Assembly: GCF_003602095.1 (NCBI RefSeq)
Contig: NZ_RAHH01000014.1
Span: 62,001-126,000 of the forward strand
Length of the DNA: 64,000 nt
Origin: Rahnella woolbedingensis
GTDB lineage: Bacteria > Pseudomonadota > Gammaproteobacteria > Enterobacterales > Enterobacteriaceae
Direction of reading: 5' to 3'
Positions 37,674 to 46,345 of the stretch are shown here, piece after piece (within the stretch, counting starts at the first letter, position 1; every line of letters starts with the position of its first letter). A program made the position numbers and the translations under genes. The notes under the pieces are model-generated. The model worked only from the letters and a program-made list of their open reading frames with translations, ran no database searches and was not told the origin of the DNA.

Positions 37674-39857
37674 GTGAAGGCAGACAGACTGGAAACCATA
37701 TCCGCAAAATCCACAAAAATGCAGCCCGTCGTAATCAAGCGGGATGGTTGTCAGGTCCCTTTCGATGAAGTTCTGATTAAACAAGCCGTACAACGCGCAG
37801 CCGCTGCCGCCGGGATCGACAGCGTGGATTATTGCGCGCAGGTTGCGCGCGTGGTGGCTGAAAGTCTGCAAGATCAGGCTCGTGTTGATATCCATGATAT
37901 TCAGGATGCGGTCGAAAATCAGCTGATGGCGGGCCCGCATAAAAAGCTGGCACGTGCCTATATCGAATACCGCCACGACCGCGATGTGAAACGCGAAATG
38001 CGCGGTCGCCTGAATCAGGAAATCCGTGGTCTGGTTGAACAAAGCAATATGGCGCTGCTCAACGAGAATGCCAACAAAGACAGTAAAGTGATCCCGACGC
38101 AGCGTGATTTGCTGGCGGGTATTGTCGCCAAGCATTACGCCAAACAGCATATTTTACCGCGTGACGTGGTACTGGCGCATGAGCGTGGCGAAATTCATTA
38201 TCACGACCTCGATTACTCTCCGTTTTTCCCGATGTTCAACTGTATGCTGATCGACCTTAAAGGCATGCTCAATCACGGTTTCAAAATGGGCAATGCGGAA
38301 ATTGACACACCAAAGTCTATTTCCACTGCAACAGCCGTGACCGCACAGATTATCGCGCAGGTCGCCAGCCATATTTACGGCGGCACCACCATTAACCGTA
38401 TTGATGAAGTGCTGGCACCGTTCGTCACCGCCAGCTTCAACAAACATCGCCAGACCGCCGAAGAATGGCAGATTGCTGATGCCGAAGCCTTCGCCCACAA
38501 CCGTACCGAGAAAGAGTGTTATGACGCCTTCCAGTCGCTGGAATATGAAGTCAACACGCTGCATACCGCCAACGGCCAGACGCCATTCGTCACCTTCGGT
38601 TTTGGCCTCGGCACATCCTGGGAATCGCGCCTGATCCAGCAATCCATTCTGCGTAACCGCATTGCCGGTCTGGGTAAAAACCGCAAAACTGCCGTGTTCC
38701 CGAAACTGGTGTTTGCTATCCGCGACGGGCTGAATCACAAGGCCGGCGATGCCAACTACGACATCAAGCAACTGGCTCTGGAATGCGCCAGCAAGCGCAT
38801 GTACCCGGATATTCTTAATTACGATCAGGTGGTGAAAGTCACAGGGTCGTTCAAAACGCCAATGGGCTGTCGCAGCTTCCTGGGCGTGTACGAAGAAAAC
38901 GGCGAGATGATCCACGAAGGCCGCAATAATATCGGCGTGATCAGCCTGAACCTGCCGCGTATCGCGCTGGAAGCAAACCGCGACGAAGACGCATTCTGGA
39001 AGCTGCTCGACGAACGCCTGCTGCTGGCGAAGAAAGCGCTGATGACCCGCATCGCGCGTCTGGAAGGCATCAAAGCCCGTGTGGCGCCAATCTTGTATAT
39101 GGAAGGGGCGTGCGGTGTGCGCCTGAAAGCCGACGACGACATTTCAGGCATCTTCAAAAATGGCCGTGCATCGATTTCACTCGGTTACATCGGCGTGCAT
39201 GAAACCATTAACGCGCTGTTCGGCGACCAGACTCACGTGTTCGACGCCAGCCAGTTACGCGAAAAAGCCGAGGCGATTGTTGCCCGTCTGAAAGCGGCAA
39301 CCGAAAGCTGGAAAGACGAAACTGGCTACGGATTCAGTCTGTACAGCACGCCGAGCGAAAACCTGTGCGACCGCTTCTGCCGTCTGGATAAAGCCGAATT
39401 CGGTCTGGTGACGGGTGTCACCGATAAAGGTTATTACACCAACAGCTTCCATCTCGACGTCGAGAAGAAAGTGAATCCTTACGAAAAAGTCGACTTCGAA
39501 GCGCCGTATCCGCCACTAAGCAACGGCGGTTTCATCTGTTACGGCGAATACCCGAACCTGCAGCACAACCTGAAAGCGCTGGAAGATGTGTGGGATTACA
39601 GCTACACCCGCGTGCCGTATTACGGCACCAATACGCCAATCGACGAGTGCTATGACTGCGGCTATACCGGTGAATTCGAGTGTACCAGTAAAGGTTTCAC
39701 CTGCCCGAAATGCGGCAATCACGAACCTTCCCGCGTGTCAGTCACCCGCCGCGTGTGCGGTTATCTTGGAAGCCCCGATGCCCGTCCGTTTAACGCCGGT
39801 AAGCAGGAAGAAGTGAAACGCCGGATCAAACATCTGGGTAACGGTCAGCTGGGATAA
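37674..39857 (+). CDS. nrdD: Anaerobic ribonucleoside-triphosphate reductase, large subunit
   Basis: 727 aa (E. coli 712), reading from GTG 37674, which has AAGGAG 7 nt upstream; an internal ATG at residue 16 has no such signal, so the extra N-terminal residues are probably real. Class III reductase converting NTPs to dNTPs without oxygen. N-terminal ATP-cone (VIKRDGCQVPFDEVLIKQAV...), core with NGQTPFVTFGFG, zinc site CYDCGYTGEFECTSKGFTCPKC, and the glycyl-radical motif RVCGYLGSPDARPFN near the C-terminus. Co-transcribed with activase nrdG. Confidence 0.97.
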   Translation: MKADRLETISAKSTKMQPVVIKRDGCQVPFDEVLIKQAVQRAAAAAGIDSVDYCAQVARVVAESLQDQARVDIHDIQDAVENQLMAGPHKKLARAYIEYRHDRDVKREMRGRLNQEIRGLVEQSNMALLNENANKDSKVIPTQRDLLAGIVAKHYAKQHILPRDVVLAHERGEIHYHDLDYSPFFPMFNCMLIDLKGMLNHGFKMGNAEIDTPKSISTATAVTAQIIAQVASHIYGGTTINRIDEVLAPFVTASFNKHRQTAEEWQIADAEAFAHNRTEKECYDAFQSLEYEVNTLHTANGQTPFVTFGFGLGTSWESRLIQQSILRNRIAGLGKNRKTAVFPKLVFAIRDGLNHKAGDANYDIKQLALECASKRMYPDILNYDQVVKVTGSFKTPMGCRSFLGVYEENGEMIHEGRNNIGVISLNLPRIALEANRDEDAFWKLLDERLLLAKKALMTRIARLEGIKARVAPILYMEGACGVRLKADDDISGIFKNGRASISLGYIGVHETINALFGDQTHVFDASQLREKAEAIVARLKAATESWKDETGYGFSLYSTPSENLCDRFCRLDKAEFGLVTGVTDKGYYTNSFHLDVEKKVNPYEKVDFEAPYPPLSNGGFICYGEYPNLQHNLKALEDVWDYSYTRVPYYGTNTPIDECYDCGYTGEFECTSKGFTCPKCGNHEPSRVSVTRRVCGYLGSPDARPFNAGKQEEVKRRIKHLGNGQLG

Positions 39858-39861
39858 TGCT

Positions 39862-40326
39862 GTGAATTTCCATCAGTATTACCCGATAGATGTGGTCAAC
39901 GGGCCGGGAACACGGTGTGTGCTGTTCGTTTCCGGCTGCGTCCATGAATGCCGCGGGTGCTATAACAAAAGCACCTGGCGGCTGGATTCCGGCAAACCGT
40001 TTACGCAGGAAGACGAAGACCACATTATCGCCGATCTGCAAAACACGGTGATCCCGCGTCAGGGCTTAACGCTTTCCGGCGGCGACCCGCTGCATCCGCA
40101 GAATCTTTCCGCCGTGCGTCAGCTGTTGCTGCGCGTGCAGGCGGAATGTCCGGGCAAAGACGTTTGGATGTGGACCGGTTACACGCTCGGTGAACTGAGC
40201 GCGGAACAGCAGGAAGTGGCTGCATTGATCAACGTGCTGGTCGACGGAAAATTCGTGCAGGAGCTGAAAGACCCGTCGCTTATCTGGCGCGGCAGCGGTA
40301 ATCAGGTTATCCATTATTTGCGCTAA
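39862..40326 (+). CDS. nrdG: Anaerobic RNR-activating protein (radical SAM)
   Basis: 154 aa, same length as E. coli NrdG. Radical SAM enzyme that makes the glycyl radical on NrdD; the 4Fe-4S motif CVHECRGC (Cys at about 26, 30, 33) is intact, followed by the SAM-contacting SGGDPL. It begins at GTG 39862, 4 bp after the nrdD stop, suggesting coupled translation. The stop codon lies inside the 14-bp palindrome GCTAAGCGCTTAGC (40322-40335). Confidence 0.95.
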   Translation: MNFHQYYPIDVVNGPGTRCVLFVSGCVHECRGCYNKSTWRLDSGKPFTQEDEDHIIADLQNTVIPRQGLTLSGGDPLHPQNLSAVRQLLLRVQAECPGKDVWMWTGYTLGELSAEQQEVAALINVLVDGKFVQELKDPSLIWRGSGNQVIHYLR

Positions 40327-40347
40327 GCGCTTAGCCGCGACTCTTCA

Positions 40348-40376
40348 GAGGGGAACTCGCTCCCCTCACTTCTTTC
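40348..40376 (+). terminator. Putative terminator of nrdDG
   Basis: GAGGGGA (40348-40354), loop ACTCGC, TCCCCTC (40361-40367), followed by ACTTCTTT, a weak U-tract. Lies just before the end of the convergent ccdB. Confidence 0.5.
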
Positions 40377-40689
40377 AGATTCCATTCAGTAAAAAATCAA
40401 ACGCATTTTTCACTTCATAGATTTCACCATCGAGCTGCCTGACCTGATCGCCAATCTCTCGTGACTTAACGCCACCTAGCATATGAGTCATCACCACATA
40501 CTGCTGATGCTCAATCTTTAGCAAAGGGCAAAGCTTTTTGGGCGGAGAGTCCATTAGTCTGGCCAATGGCACCAACGGAACCATCACCGTATTACCGAAC
40601 CCACTGGCAGACGAATGATGAATATTCAGCAAAAATGGATAAGCAGCCTTCCCGCCACCTTTGTTTTCATAAACAGCATATTGATCCAT
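40375..40689 (-). CDS. ccdB: CcdB-family gyrase-poison toxin
   Basis: 104 aa (F-plasmid CcdB 101). The pattern YAVYENKG...YPFLLNIHH...VMVPLVPLARL...KLCPLLKIEHQQYVVMTHMLGGV...EVKNAFDFLLNGI follows CcdB along its whole length. CcdB traps DNA gyrase on DNA. The C-terminal WGI important in F CcdB is NGI here; chromosomal Vibrio-type CcdB also lacks that Trp as I recall, so activity may be kept. ATG 40689 overlaps the ccdA stop (TGATG). Not part of the E. coli nrd-phn region, so an acquired module. Confidence 0.85.
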   Translation of the reverse strand: MDQYAVYENKGGGKAAYPFLLNIHHSSASGFGNTVMVPLVPLARLMDSPPKKLCPLLKIEHQQYVVMTHMLGGVKSREIGDQVRQLDGEIYEVKNAFDFLLNGI

Positions 40690-40850
40690 CAAAATGCACG
40701 CTGATAATCTGAAAACGAGCCGTGTTCTTCGGCGTATTTATTTATCGCCTCAATTCCTTTTTGGTTTTCCCGCTTCCATTTTTCCGCTGGGGTTTCAGGC
40801 AATACTGTAACAGGTAACTCATTGAATTCACGATCAAGTGCTTCTGACAT
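40689..40850 (-). CDS. ccdA: Short CcdA-like antitoxin lacking the DNA-binding half
   Basis: 53 aa from ATG 40850, with AAGGA 6 nt upstream. The C-terminal half AEKWKRENQKGIEAINKYAEEHGSFSD matches the toxin-binding tail of F CcdA (AERWKAENQEGM...NGSFAD). The roughly 35-residue N-terminal ribbon-helix-helix of normal CcdA (72 aa) is missing; instead about 20 unrelated residues (MSEALDREFNELPV) precede it. I found no RHH in other frames upstream. It could still neutralise CcdB, but should not repress the promoter in the usual way. Either a degraded remnant or a naturally compact antitoxin. Confidence 0.75.
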   Translation of the reverse strand: MSEALDREFNELPVTVLPETPAEKWKRENQKGIEAINKYAEEHGSFSDYQRAF

Positions 40851-40983
40851 ACACAGTCCTTATGTAAATAATGTTTAAAAACCGATCCGACAACCAGAGT
40901 GTAATTTGTACTGTTCGTCCCGTAAATCACCCTCTTTCATTCCTGCGAGACGTCTTCCAACTCTTCATTTTCCTGCAACCAGA

Positions 40984-41001
40984 CCTTCACCCAATTGTCA
41001 C
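40984..41001 (+). promoter_or_regulatory. Pho box upstream of phnF
   Basis: CCTTCAC-CCAA-TTGTCAC: two heptamers 11 bp apart matching the Pho box repeat CTGTCAT/C in 5 and 6 of 7 positions. PhoB controls the phn operon in E. coli. Lies 117-134 bp before phnF. Confidence 0.6.
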
Positions 41002-41015
41002 TTAGCACGCCCAAG

Positions 41016-41048
41016 ATGATGCCAACGCCACACTGAGGTTTGCATCAT
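41016..41048 (+). other. Hairpin covering the phnF-leader ORF start
   Basis: ATGATGC (41016-41022) and GCATCAT (41042-41048) can pair. The stem-loop encloses the GAGG (41035-41038) and takes in part of the start codon of the 23-codon ORF at 41047. Could limit its translation. Structure inferred by eye. Confidence 0.4.
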
Positions 41049-41118
41049 GACCCTTTCAGACCGCTTTAAAATTTCTCCTGCCACTGCCCGTTTATCCCGT
41101 GCGAGGTATTCATTGTGA
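41047..41118 (+). CDS. Possible 23-codon leader ORF coupled to phnF
   Basis: ATG 41047 with GAGG 8 nt upstream; the product begins MTLSDRFKISPATARL and is Arg/Ser-rich. Its TGA (41116-41118) overlaps the phnF start region (TTGTGATG), the same stop-start overlap used throughout this operon. I recognise no homologue. It could be a leader peptide coupling translation to phnF, a remnant of a lost upstream phn gene, or a chance ORF. Confidence 0.4.
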   Translation: MTLSDRFKISPATARLSRARYSL

Positions 41119-41843
41119 TGAACTTATCTAGACATCCGACCAGTCACACCACGGTGTATCAGCAAATCGCAGCTGAACTGGAACAGGAACTGCGTAGCGG
41201 TTATCGCTGCGGCGACTATCTGCCACCAGAACAACAACTTGCTGAACGTTTTCAGGTGAACCGCCATACGCTGCGTCGTGCGGTGGATGAGCTGGTGGAT
41301 CGCGGCTGGCTTCAGCGTCGTCAGGGGGTTGGCACGCTGGTGCTGATGCGTCCTTACGATTACCCGCTGCATTCACAGGCACGCTTCAGCCAGAACCTGC
41401 TGGATCAGGGCAGTCACCCGACCAGCGAACGTTTGCTGGCAGTGCTGCGTCCGGCGACCGATCACGTTGCGGCGGCGCTGTCACGTCAGGAAGGCGACAC
41501 AGTGATCCATCTGCGCACGTTGCGCCGCGTAAACGGCGTGCCGGTCTGCGTGATTGATCACTATTTACCTGATCTCGACTGGTGGCCTGCATTGCAAAAC
41601 TTCCATAACGGCTCGCTGCACGATTTTATCCGCCAAGAAATTAAGCAAAAACTCAGCCGCCGCACGACCCGTATCAATGCCCGCCGCGCGCTGGCAAAAG
41701 AGAGCAAATTACTCGAAATCGTCCCGCAGGCACCGTTGCTGTGTGTCCGCACCCTGAACATTTGTGAAGGCAGCGATTCGGTGGCGGAATATTCCGTCAG
41801 CCTGACGCGCGCCGACATGATCGAACTGACCATGGAGCACTGA
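41118..41843 (+). CDS. phnF: Phosphonate operon GntR-family regulator PhnF
   Basis: 241 aa from ATG 41118, equal to E. coli PhnF; GTG 41115, one codon earlier, is possible and better spaced from GAGG. N-terminal winged HTH (about 15-80: YRCGDYLPPEQQLAERFQVNRHTLRRAVDELVDRGWLQRRQGVGT) and a UTRA effector domain. Probably a repressor of the operon. It is the first phn gene here: no phnCDE transporter genes precede it. Its stop abuts the phnG start. Confidence 0.94.
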   Translation: MNLSRHPTSHTTVYQQIAAELEQELRSGYRCGDYLPPEQQLAERFQVNRHTLRRAVDELVDRGWLQRRQGVGTLVLMRPYDYPLHSQARFSQNLLDQGSHPTSERLLAVLRPATDHVAAALSRQEGDTVIHLRTLRRVNGVPVCVIDHYLPDLDWWPALQNFHNGSLHDFIRQEIKQKLSRRTTRINARRALAKESKLLEIVPQAPLLCVRTLNICEGSDSVAEYSVSLTRADMIELTMEH

Positions 41844-42287
41844 ATGGATCACCTGCAAACCCGCCAGCGCTGGATGTCGGTGCTGGCGCACAGCCGTCCC
41901 GATGAACTGCTCGCCCACTGGCAACCGCTGAATTTATCTCCGCAGTTTGAGCGCATCCGCGCTGCCGAAACCGGTCTGACCCAGCTTCAGGGACGGATGG
42001 GCGGCACCGGAAAACGCTTTGTGATGGGCGATATGACCGTCACCCGCGCCGTCATTCAGTTAGATGGCGGCGTTTACGGCTACAGCTACGTCAGCGGACG
42101 CAATAAACCCCACGCCGAACTTTGCGCAGTCATCGACGCCTTGCTGCAAATGCAGGGCATGAATGAGCTGCTGCATAAACGCGTGATCGCGCCGCTGGCC
42201 GCATTGCAACAGGAACGCCGTCAGCAACGCGCCCGTGAAGTGGCTTCCAGCCGCGTCGATTTCTTTACCCTGGTTCGCGGAGAATAA
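41844..42287 (+). CDS. phnG: C-P lyase core complex subunit PhnG
   Basis: 147 aa (E. coli 150). Subunit of the PhnGHIJ core complex which, with PhnI, displaces adenine from ATP with the phosphonate to give ribose triphosphate-alpha-phosphonate. Conserved text includes TRQRWMSVLAHS, RMGGTGKRFVMGD and the C-terminal SRVDFFTLVRGE. Starts directly after the phnF stop and 3 bp before phnH. Confidence 0.94.
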   Translation: MDHLQTRQRWMSVLAHSRPDELLAHWQPLNLSPQFERIRAAETGLTQLQGRMGGTGKRFVMGDMTVTRAVIQLDGGVYGYSYVSGRNKPHAELCAVIDALLQMQGMNELLHKRVIAPLAALQQERRQQRAREVASSRVDFFTLVRGE

Positions 42288-42290
42288 TTC

Positions 42291-42872
42291 ATGTCACTTG
42301 TTGCCAGTTTTCAAAATCCGGTTGCTGATGCGCAGTACAGTTTCCGACGTATTCTCAAAGCATTAAGCGAACCCGGCGTCAGTGTGCAGTTGCCTGCCAT
42401 GCCCGGCTTCGGTGCTTTAGGCTCCGCCAGTGCCTGCGTGCTGCTGACCCTTATCGATCAGGACACGCCGCTGTGGCTGAGCGCCTCGCTCAACGATGAA
42501 ATCCTGCGCAAGAATCTGCGCTTTCATACCGGCGCGGTGCTGACCGATGACCCATCCGCCGTAAGCTTTGCACTGGCCGATCCGGCACTCGACAGCGCGA
42601 CTTTGCTGGCGTTTGCGTGCGGTGATGAGATGTCGCCGGAGCTGGCCACCAGTGTGATTGTTCAGCTGGAAAGCCTGACCGGCGGTACGCCGCTGCGTCT
42701 GCGCGGGCCGGGCATTGAGAGCAGCCGCATGATTTCCCCGCAGCTGCCTGATTCTGTCCGTGATTATCTGCTTAACCGCCCTCACCGTTTCCCGCTGGGT
42801 CTGGACTTTATGTTCACCTGCGGCGAAGAACTGATTGCCGTACCGCGCACCACGCGCGTGGAGGTGTGCTGA
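42291..42872 (+). CDS. phnH: C-P lyase core complex subunit PhnH
   Basis: 193 aa (E. coli 194). Structural subunit with a PLP-transferase-like fold that has lost the cofactor site (family knowledge), bound to PhnGIJ. N-terminal ASFQNPVADAQYSFRRILKALSEPG and C-terminal HRFPLGLDFMFTCGEELIAVPRTTRVEV are typical. Its TGA overlaps the phnI ATG (TGATG). Confidence 0.94.
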   Translation: MSLVASFQNPVADAQYSFRRILKALSEPGVSVQLPAMPGFGALGSASACVLLTLIDQDTPLWLSASLNDEILRKNLRFHTGAVLTDDPSAVSFALADPALDSATLLAFACGDEMSPELATSVIVQLESLTGGTPLRLRGPGIESSRMISPQLPDSVRDYLLNRPHRFPLGLDFMFTCGEELIAVPRTTRVEVC

Positions 42873-43951
42873 TGTACGTCGCCGTTAAAGGGGGTGAGAA
42901 GGCGATTGCCGCCGCCCATCAGCTGCTGGCGCATGAACGCCGCGGCAATACCGATGTGAATGAACTGGGTTGCGAACAGATTGAACAACAGCTGGGTCTG
43001 GCCGTTGACCGTGTGATGAGTGAAGGTGGAATTTACGACCGCGAGCTGGCCGCGCTGGCGATTAAGCAGTCCGGCGGTGACCTGGTGGAGGCCATTTTCC
43101 TGCTGCGCGCATACCGCACCACGTTACCGCGTCTGGCGACCAGCGAGCCGCTGAACACCCAGGCAATGCGCCTCGAACGCCGTATCTCCGCCATTTATAA
43201 AGATTTACCCGGCGGACAGGTACTCGGCCCGACTTACGATTACACCCATCGTCTGCTGGATTTCGCCCTGCTGGCTGAAGGCGAAGCGCCCTTTACCCCT
43301 GTTGCCGATGAACCGCAGCCGGAAGATTGCGGTCATGTGTTTGATTTGCTGACCCATCAGCAGCTGGCCGTTCGTGAAGAAGATGACGGCACCGAGCCGG
43401 AAGATATCACCCGTACGCCACCGGTGTTCCCGGCTTCCCGTGCGGCGCGCCTGCAACAACTGGTGCGCGGTGACGAAGGTTTTCTGCTGTCATTGAGTTA
43501 TTCCACCCAGCGCGGTTACGGGCGTAACCACCCGTTCGCCGGTGAAATTCGTACCGGCTGGCTGACTGTTGAAATCGTGCCGGAAGAACTGGGTTTTGCG
43601 ATTGATATCGGCGAAATCCTGCTGACCGAATGCGAAATGGTGAACGGTTTTGTCGACCCGCAAGATAAGCCGCCGCACTTTACCCGGGGCTACGGGCTGG
43701 TGTTTGGCCGTGCCGAACGCAAGGCGATGTCGATGTCACTTGTCGACCGCGCGCTGCAAACCCGCGAATACAACGAGCAGATCAGCAGTCCGGCGCAGGA
43801 TGAGGAATTCGTCCTGTCGCATGCCGATAACGTGGAAGCCGCCGGTTTTGTCTCGCATCTCAAACTGCCGCACTACGTCGATTTCCAGGCTGAACTGGAG
43901 TTGCTCAAACGCCTGCGCTCCGCGAAAGAACAGGATCTTACCCATGAATAA
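42872..43951 (+). CDS. phnI: C-P lyase nucleosidase subunit PhnI
   Basis: 359 aa (E. coli 354) from ATG 42872, MYVAVKGGEKAI. Catalytic subunit for coupling phosphonate to ATP-derived ribose with loss of adenine. The conserved RGYGRNHPFAGEIRTGWLTVEI and ECEMVNGFVDPQDKPPHFTRGYGLVFGRAERKAMSMSLVDRAL blocks are present. Overlaps phnJ by 8 bp. Confidence 0.95.
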   Translation: MYVAVKGGEKAIAAAHQLLAHERRGNTDVNELGCEQIEQQLGLAVDRVMSEGGIYDRELAALAIKQSGGDLVEAIFLLRAYRTTLPRLATSEPLNTQAMRLERRISAIYKDLPGGQVLGPTYDYTHRLLDFALLAEGEAPFTPVADEPQPEDCGHVFDLLTHQQLAVREEDDGTEPEDITRTPPVFPASRAARLQQLVRGDEGFLLSLSYSTQRGYGRNHPFAGEIRTGWLTVEIVPEELGFAIDIGEILLTECEMVNGFVDPQDKPPHFTRGYGLVFGRAERKAMSMSLVDRALQTREYNEQISSPAQDEEFVLSHADNVEAAGFVSHLKLPHYVDFQAELELLKRLRSAKEQDLTHE

Positions 43952-44819
43952 TAATGCTGCCCAAACCCTGTCGGGTTACAACCACGGTTATCTCGACGAG
44001 CAGACCAAACGCATGATCCGCCGCGGGATCCTCAAAGCCGTGGCGATCCCCGGTTATCAGGTTCCTTTCGCCGGCCGTGAAATGCCGATGCCATACGGCT
44101 GGGGCACCGGCGGCATTCAGCTGACCGCCAGCGTGATCGGTGAAAAAGACGTGCTGAAAGTGATCGACCAGGGCGCGGATGACACCACCAATGCCGTGTC
44201 GATCCGCAAATTCTTCCAGAGCGTAGCGGGTGTGAAAACCACCGAGAAAACCGTGGAAGCCAGCCTGATCCAGACCCGTCACCGCATTCCGGAAACACCG
44301 TTGCAGGAAGATCAGATCCTTATTTTTCAGGTGCCGATCCCGGAGCCGCTGCGCTTTATCGAACCGCGTGAAACCGAGACCCGCAAAATGCACGCGCTGG
44401 AAGAATACGGCGTGATGCAGGTGAAACTTTACGAGGACATCGCCCGCTTCGGCCATATCGCCACCACCTACGCCTATCCGGTAAAAGTGAATGACCGCTA
44501 CGTGATGGATCCGTCGCCGATCCCGAAATTTGATAACCCGAAAATGAACATGATGCCTGCATTGCAGCTGTTCGGTGCCGGACGTGAAAAACGTATTTAC
44601 GCCCTGCCGCCGTTCACCAAAATCGAAAGTCTGGATTTCGACGATCACCCGTTCACCGTCCAGCAATGGGATGAACCCTGCGCGATCTGCGGCTCGCACC
44701 ACAGCTATCTCGACGAAGTGGTGCTCGACGATCAGGGCAACCGCATGTTCGTGTGCTCCGACACCGATTTTTGTGCTCAGCAGGTTGAGCAACAGGCTTC
44801 CAATGAGGTTAACCGCTGA
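43944..44819 (+). CDS. phnJ: Carbon-phosphorus lyase PhnJ (radical SAM-type)
   Basis: 291 aa (E. coli 281) from ATG 43944; the frame is open further upstream, but that stretch overlaps phnI coding and is not used. Cleaves the C-P bond of ribosyl methylphosphonate, giving methane and a cyclic phosphate. The unusual cluster and thiyl cysteines lie near the C-terminus: CAICGSHHSYLDEVVLDDQGNRMFVCSDTDFC (C-X2-C-X21-C-X5-C). GWGTGGIQLTASVIG is another family block. The stop overlaps phnK (TGATG). Confidence 0.96.
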   Translation: MNNNAAQTLSGYNHGYLDEQTKRMIRRGILKAVAIPGYQVPFAGREMPMPYGWGTGGIQLTASVIGEKDVLKVIDQGADDTTNAVSIRKFFQSVAGVKTTEKTVEASLIQTRHRIPETPLQEDQILIFQVPIPEPLRFIEPRETETRKMHALEEYGVMQVKLYEDIARFGHIATTYAYPVKVNDRYVMDPSPIPKFDNPKMNMMPALQLFGAGREKRIYALPPFTKIESLDFDDHPFTVQQWDEPCAICGSHHSYLDEVVLDDQGNRMFVCSDTDFCAQQVEQQASNEVNR

Positions 44820-45610
44820 TGACCACTCCCTTAAATCTCGCCGCCGAACCGCTGCTGTCGGTGAATAATCTGACCCATCTGTACGCGCCGGGCAAAGGCT
44901 TTAGCGATGTGTCGTTCAACCTGTATCCGGGCGAAGTGCTGGGTATCGTCGGGGAATCCGGCTCGGGTAAAACTACGCTGTTACAGTCGATCTCAGCCCG
45001 TCTCGCTCCGCAGGAAGGTCAGGTCATCTACAACAATGGCCAGTCACCGGCGCAGTCGCTGTATGACATGGCAGAAAGTGACCGTCGTCGTCTGCTGCGT
45101 ACCGACTGGGGCGTGGTGCACCAGCATCCGATGGACGGTCTGCGCCGCCAGGTTTCAGCGGGTGGCAATATCGGCGAACGCCTGATGGCGGTCGGTGAGC
45201 GGCATTACGGCGATATCCGTCAGAAAGCCAGTCAGTGGCTGGAAGATGTTGAAATCCCGGTTTCGCGCATTGATGACCTGCCGACGACGTTTTCAGGTGG
45301 TATGCAGCAGCGTCTGCAAATCGCCCGCAATCTGGTGACACATCCGCGTCTGGTGTTTATGGATGAACCGACCGGCGGTCTCGACGTTTCGGTTCAGGCA
45401 CGTCTGCTGGATTTGCTGCGCACGCTGGTGGTGGAAATGCAGCTGGCGGTGGTGATTGTCACCCATGATCTGGGTGTCGCCCGCCTGCTCGCGCACCGTC
45501 TGCTGGTGATGAAGCAGGGTCATGTCGTGGAGAGTGGTTTAACCGACCGCGTGCTCGACGATCCGCATCATCCTTATACACAGCTGCTCGTTTCTTCCGT
45601 GCTGTCCTAA
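44819..45610 (+). CDS. phnK: C-P lyase ATP-binding protein PhnK
   Basis: 263 aa (E. coli 252). ABC-type ATPase that binds the C-P lyase core, not a membrane permease. Walker A GESGSGKTTL, signature TFSGGMQQRLQIARNL, Walker B LVFMDEPTGGLD, H-loop VTHD. About ten residues longer at the N-terminus than E. coli PhnK (MTTPLNLAAEPLLSVNNLTHLYAPGKG). Stop-start overlap with phnJ; 27 bp before phnL. Confidence 0.95.
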   Translation: MTTPLNLAAEPLLSVNNLTHLYAPGKGFSDVSFNLYPGEVLGIVGESGSGKTTLLQSISARLAPQEGQVIYNNGQSPAQSLYDMAESDRRRLLRTDWGVVHQHPMDGLRRQVSAGGNIGERLMAVGERHYGDIRQKASQWLEDVEIPVSRIDDLPTTFSGGMQQRLQIARNLVTHPRLVFMDEPTGGLDVSVQARLLDLLRTLVVEMQLAVVIVTHDLGVARLLAHRLLVMKQGHVVESGLTDRVLDDPHHPYTQLLVSSVLS

Positions 45611-45637
45611 CCTAATTTCAGAGAAAGAGTGACCAAA

Positions 45638-46345
45638 ATGACGACGAAGCTCAGGGTCGAAAATCTCAGTAAAACTTTTGTTCTGCATAACCAGAACAGC
45701 GCCAGATTACCGGTTTTCAGTCATGCCAGCCTGACGGTGGATGCCGGGGAATGCGTGGTGCTGCACGGCCATTCCGGTAGCGGGAAATCCACCCTGCTGC
45801 GCTCTTTGTACGGCAACTATCTGCCGGACAGCGGCAAAATTTGGGTCGAACATCAGGGCCAGCATATTGATATGGTCAGCGCCGAAGCGCGTGACCTTCT
45901 GGCCGTTCGCCGCCATACGGTCGGCTGGGTCAGCCAGTTTCTGCGCGTTATTCCGCGCATCAGTGCGCTGAATCTGGTGATGCAACCGCTGCTGGAACTG
46001 GGTGTTGATAAAGTCCAAAGCGAAGCCCGCGCCAGCGCTTTGCTGCGCCATCTGAATGTGCCGGAACGCCTGTGGCATCTTGCGCCGTCGACGTTTTCCG
46101 GCGGCGAGCAGCAGCGCGTGAATATCGCGCGCGGTTTCGTGGTCGATTATCCGGTGTTGTTGCTCGACGAACCGACCGCCTCGCTGGACGCCACCAACCG
46201 TGCCGCCGTCGTCACGCTGATTGAGCAGGCCAAGGCCCGCGGTGCGGCGGTGGTCGGAATTTTCCATGATGAAGATGTGCGCGAACGCGTTGCTGACAGG
46301 TTGTATGAAATGAGCCCGGAAACGGCTCCGGAGATGTCCGTATGA
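45638..46345 (+). CDS. phnL: C-P lyase ATP-binding protein PhnL
   Basis: 235 aa from ATG 45638 (AGAAAGAG 8 nt upstream); an in-frame GTG 9 bp earlier is less likely. ABC ATPase needed for phosphonate use: Walker [21 protein letters not shown], signature [16 protein letters not shown], Walker [14 protein letters not shown]-loop IFHDE. Its stop overlaps phnM by four bases (ATGA). Confidence 0.95.
   Translation: MTTKLRVENLSKTFVLHNQNSARLPVFSHASLTVDAGECVVLHGHSGSGKSTLLRSLYGNYLPDSGKIWVEHQGQHIDMVSAEARDLLAVRRHTVGWVSQFLRVIPRISALNLVMQPLLELGVDKVQSEARASALLRHLNVPERLWHLAPSTFSGGEQQRVNIARGFVVDYPVLLLDEPTASLDATNRAAVVTLIEQAKARGAAVVGIFHDEDVRERVADRLYEMSPETAPEMSV

Noticed and set aside
40742-40930. 62-codon minus-strand ORF upstream of ccdB, tested as the missing CcdA N-terminus
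   Set aside because: Its translation shows no ribbon-helix-helix pattern and it runs out of frame through the ccdA region.
43650-43943. 98-codon upstream extension of phnJ
   Set aside because: Overlaps phnI coding sequence in another frame; PhnJ homology begins at ATG 43944.
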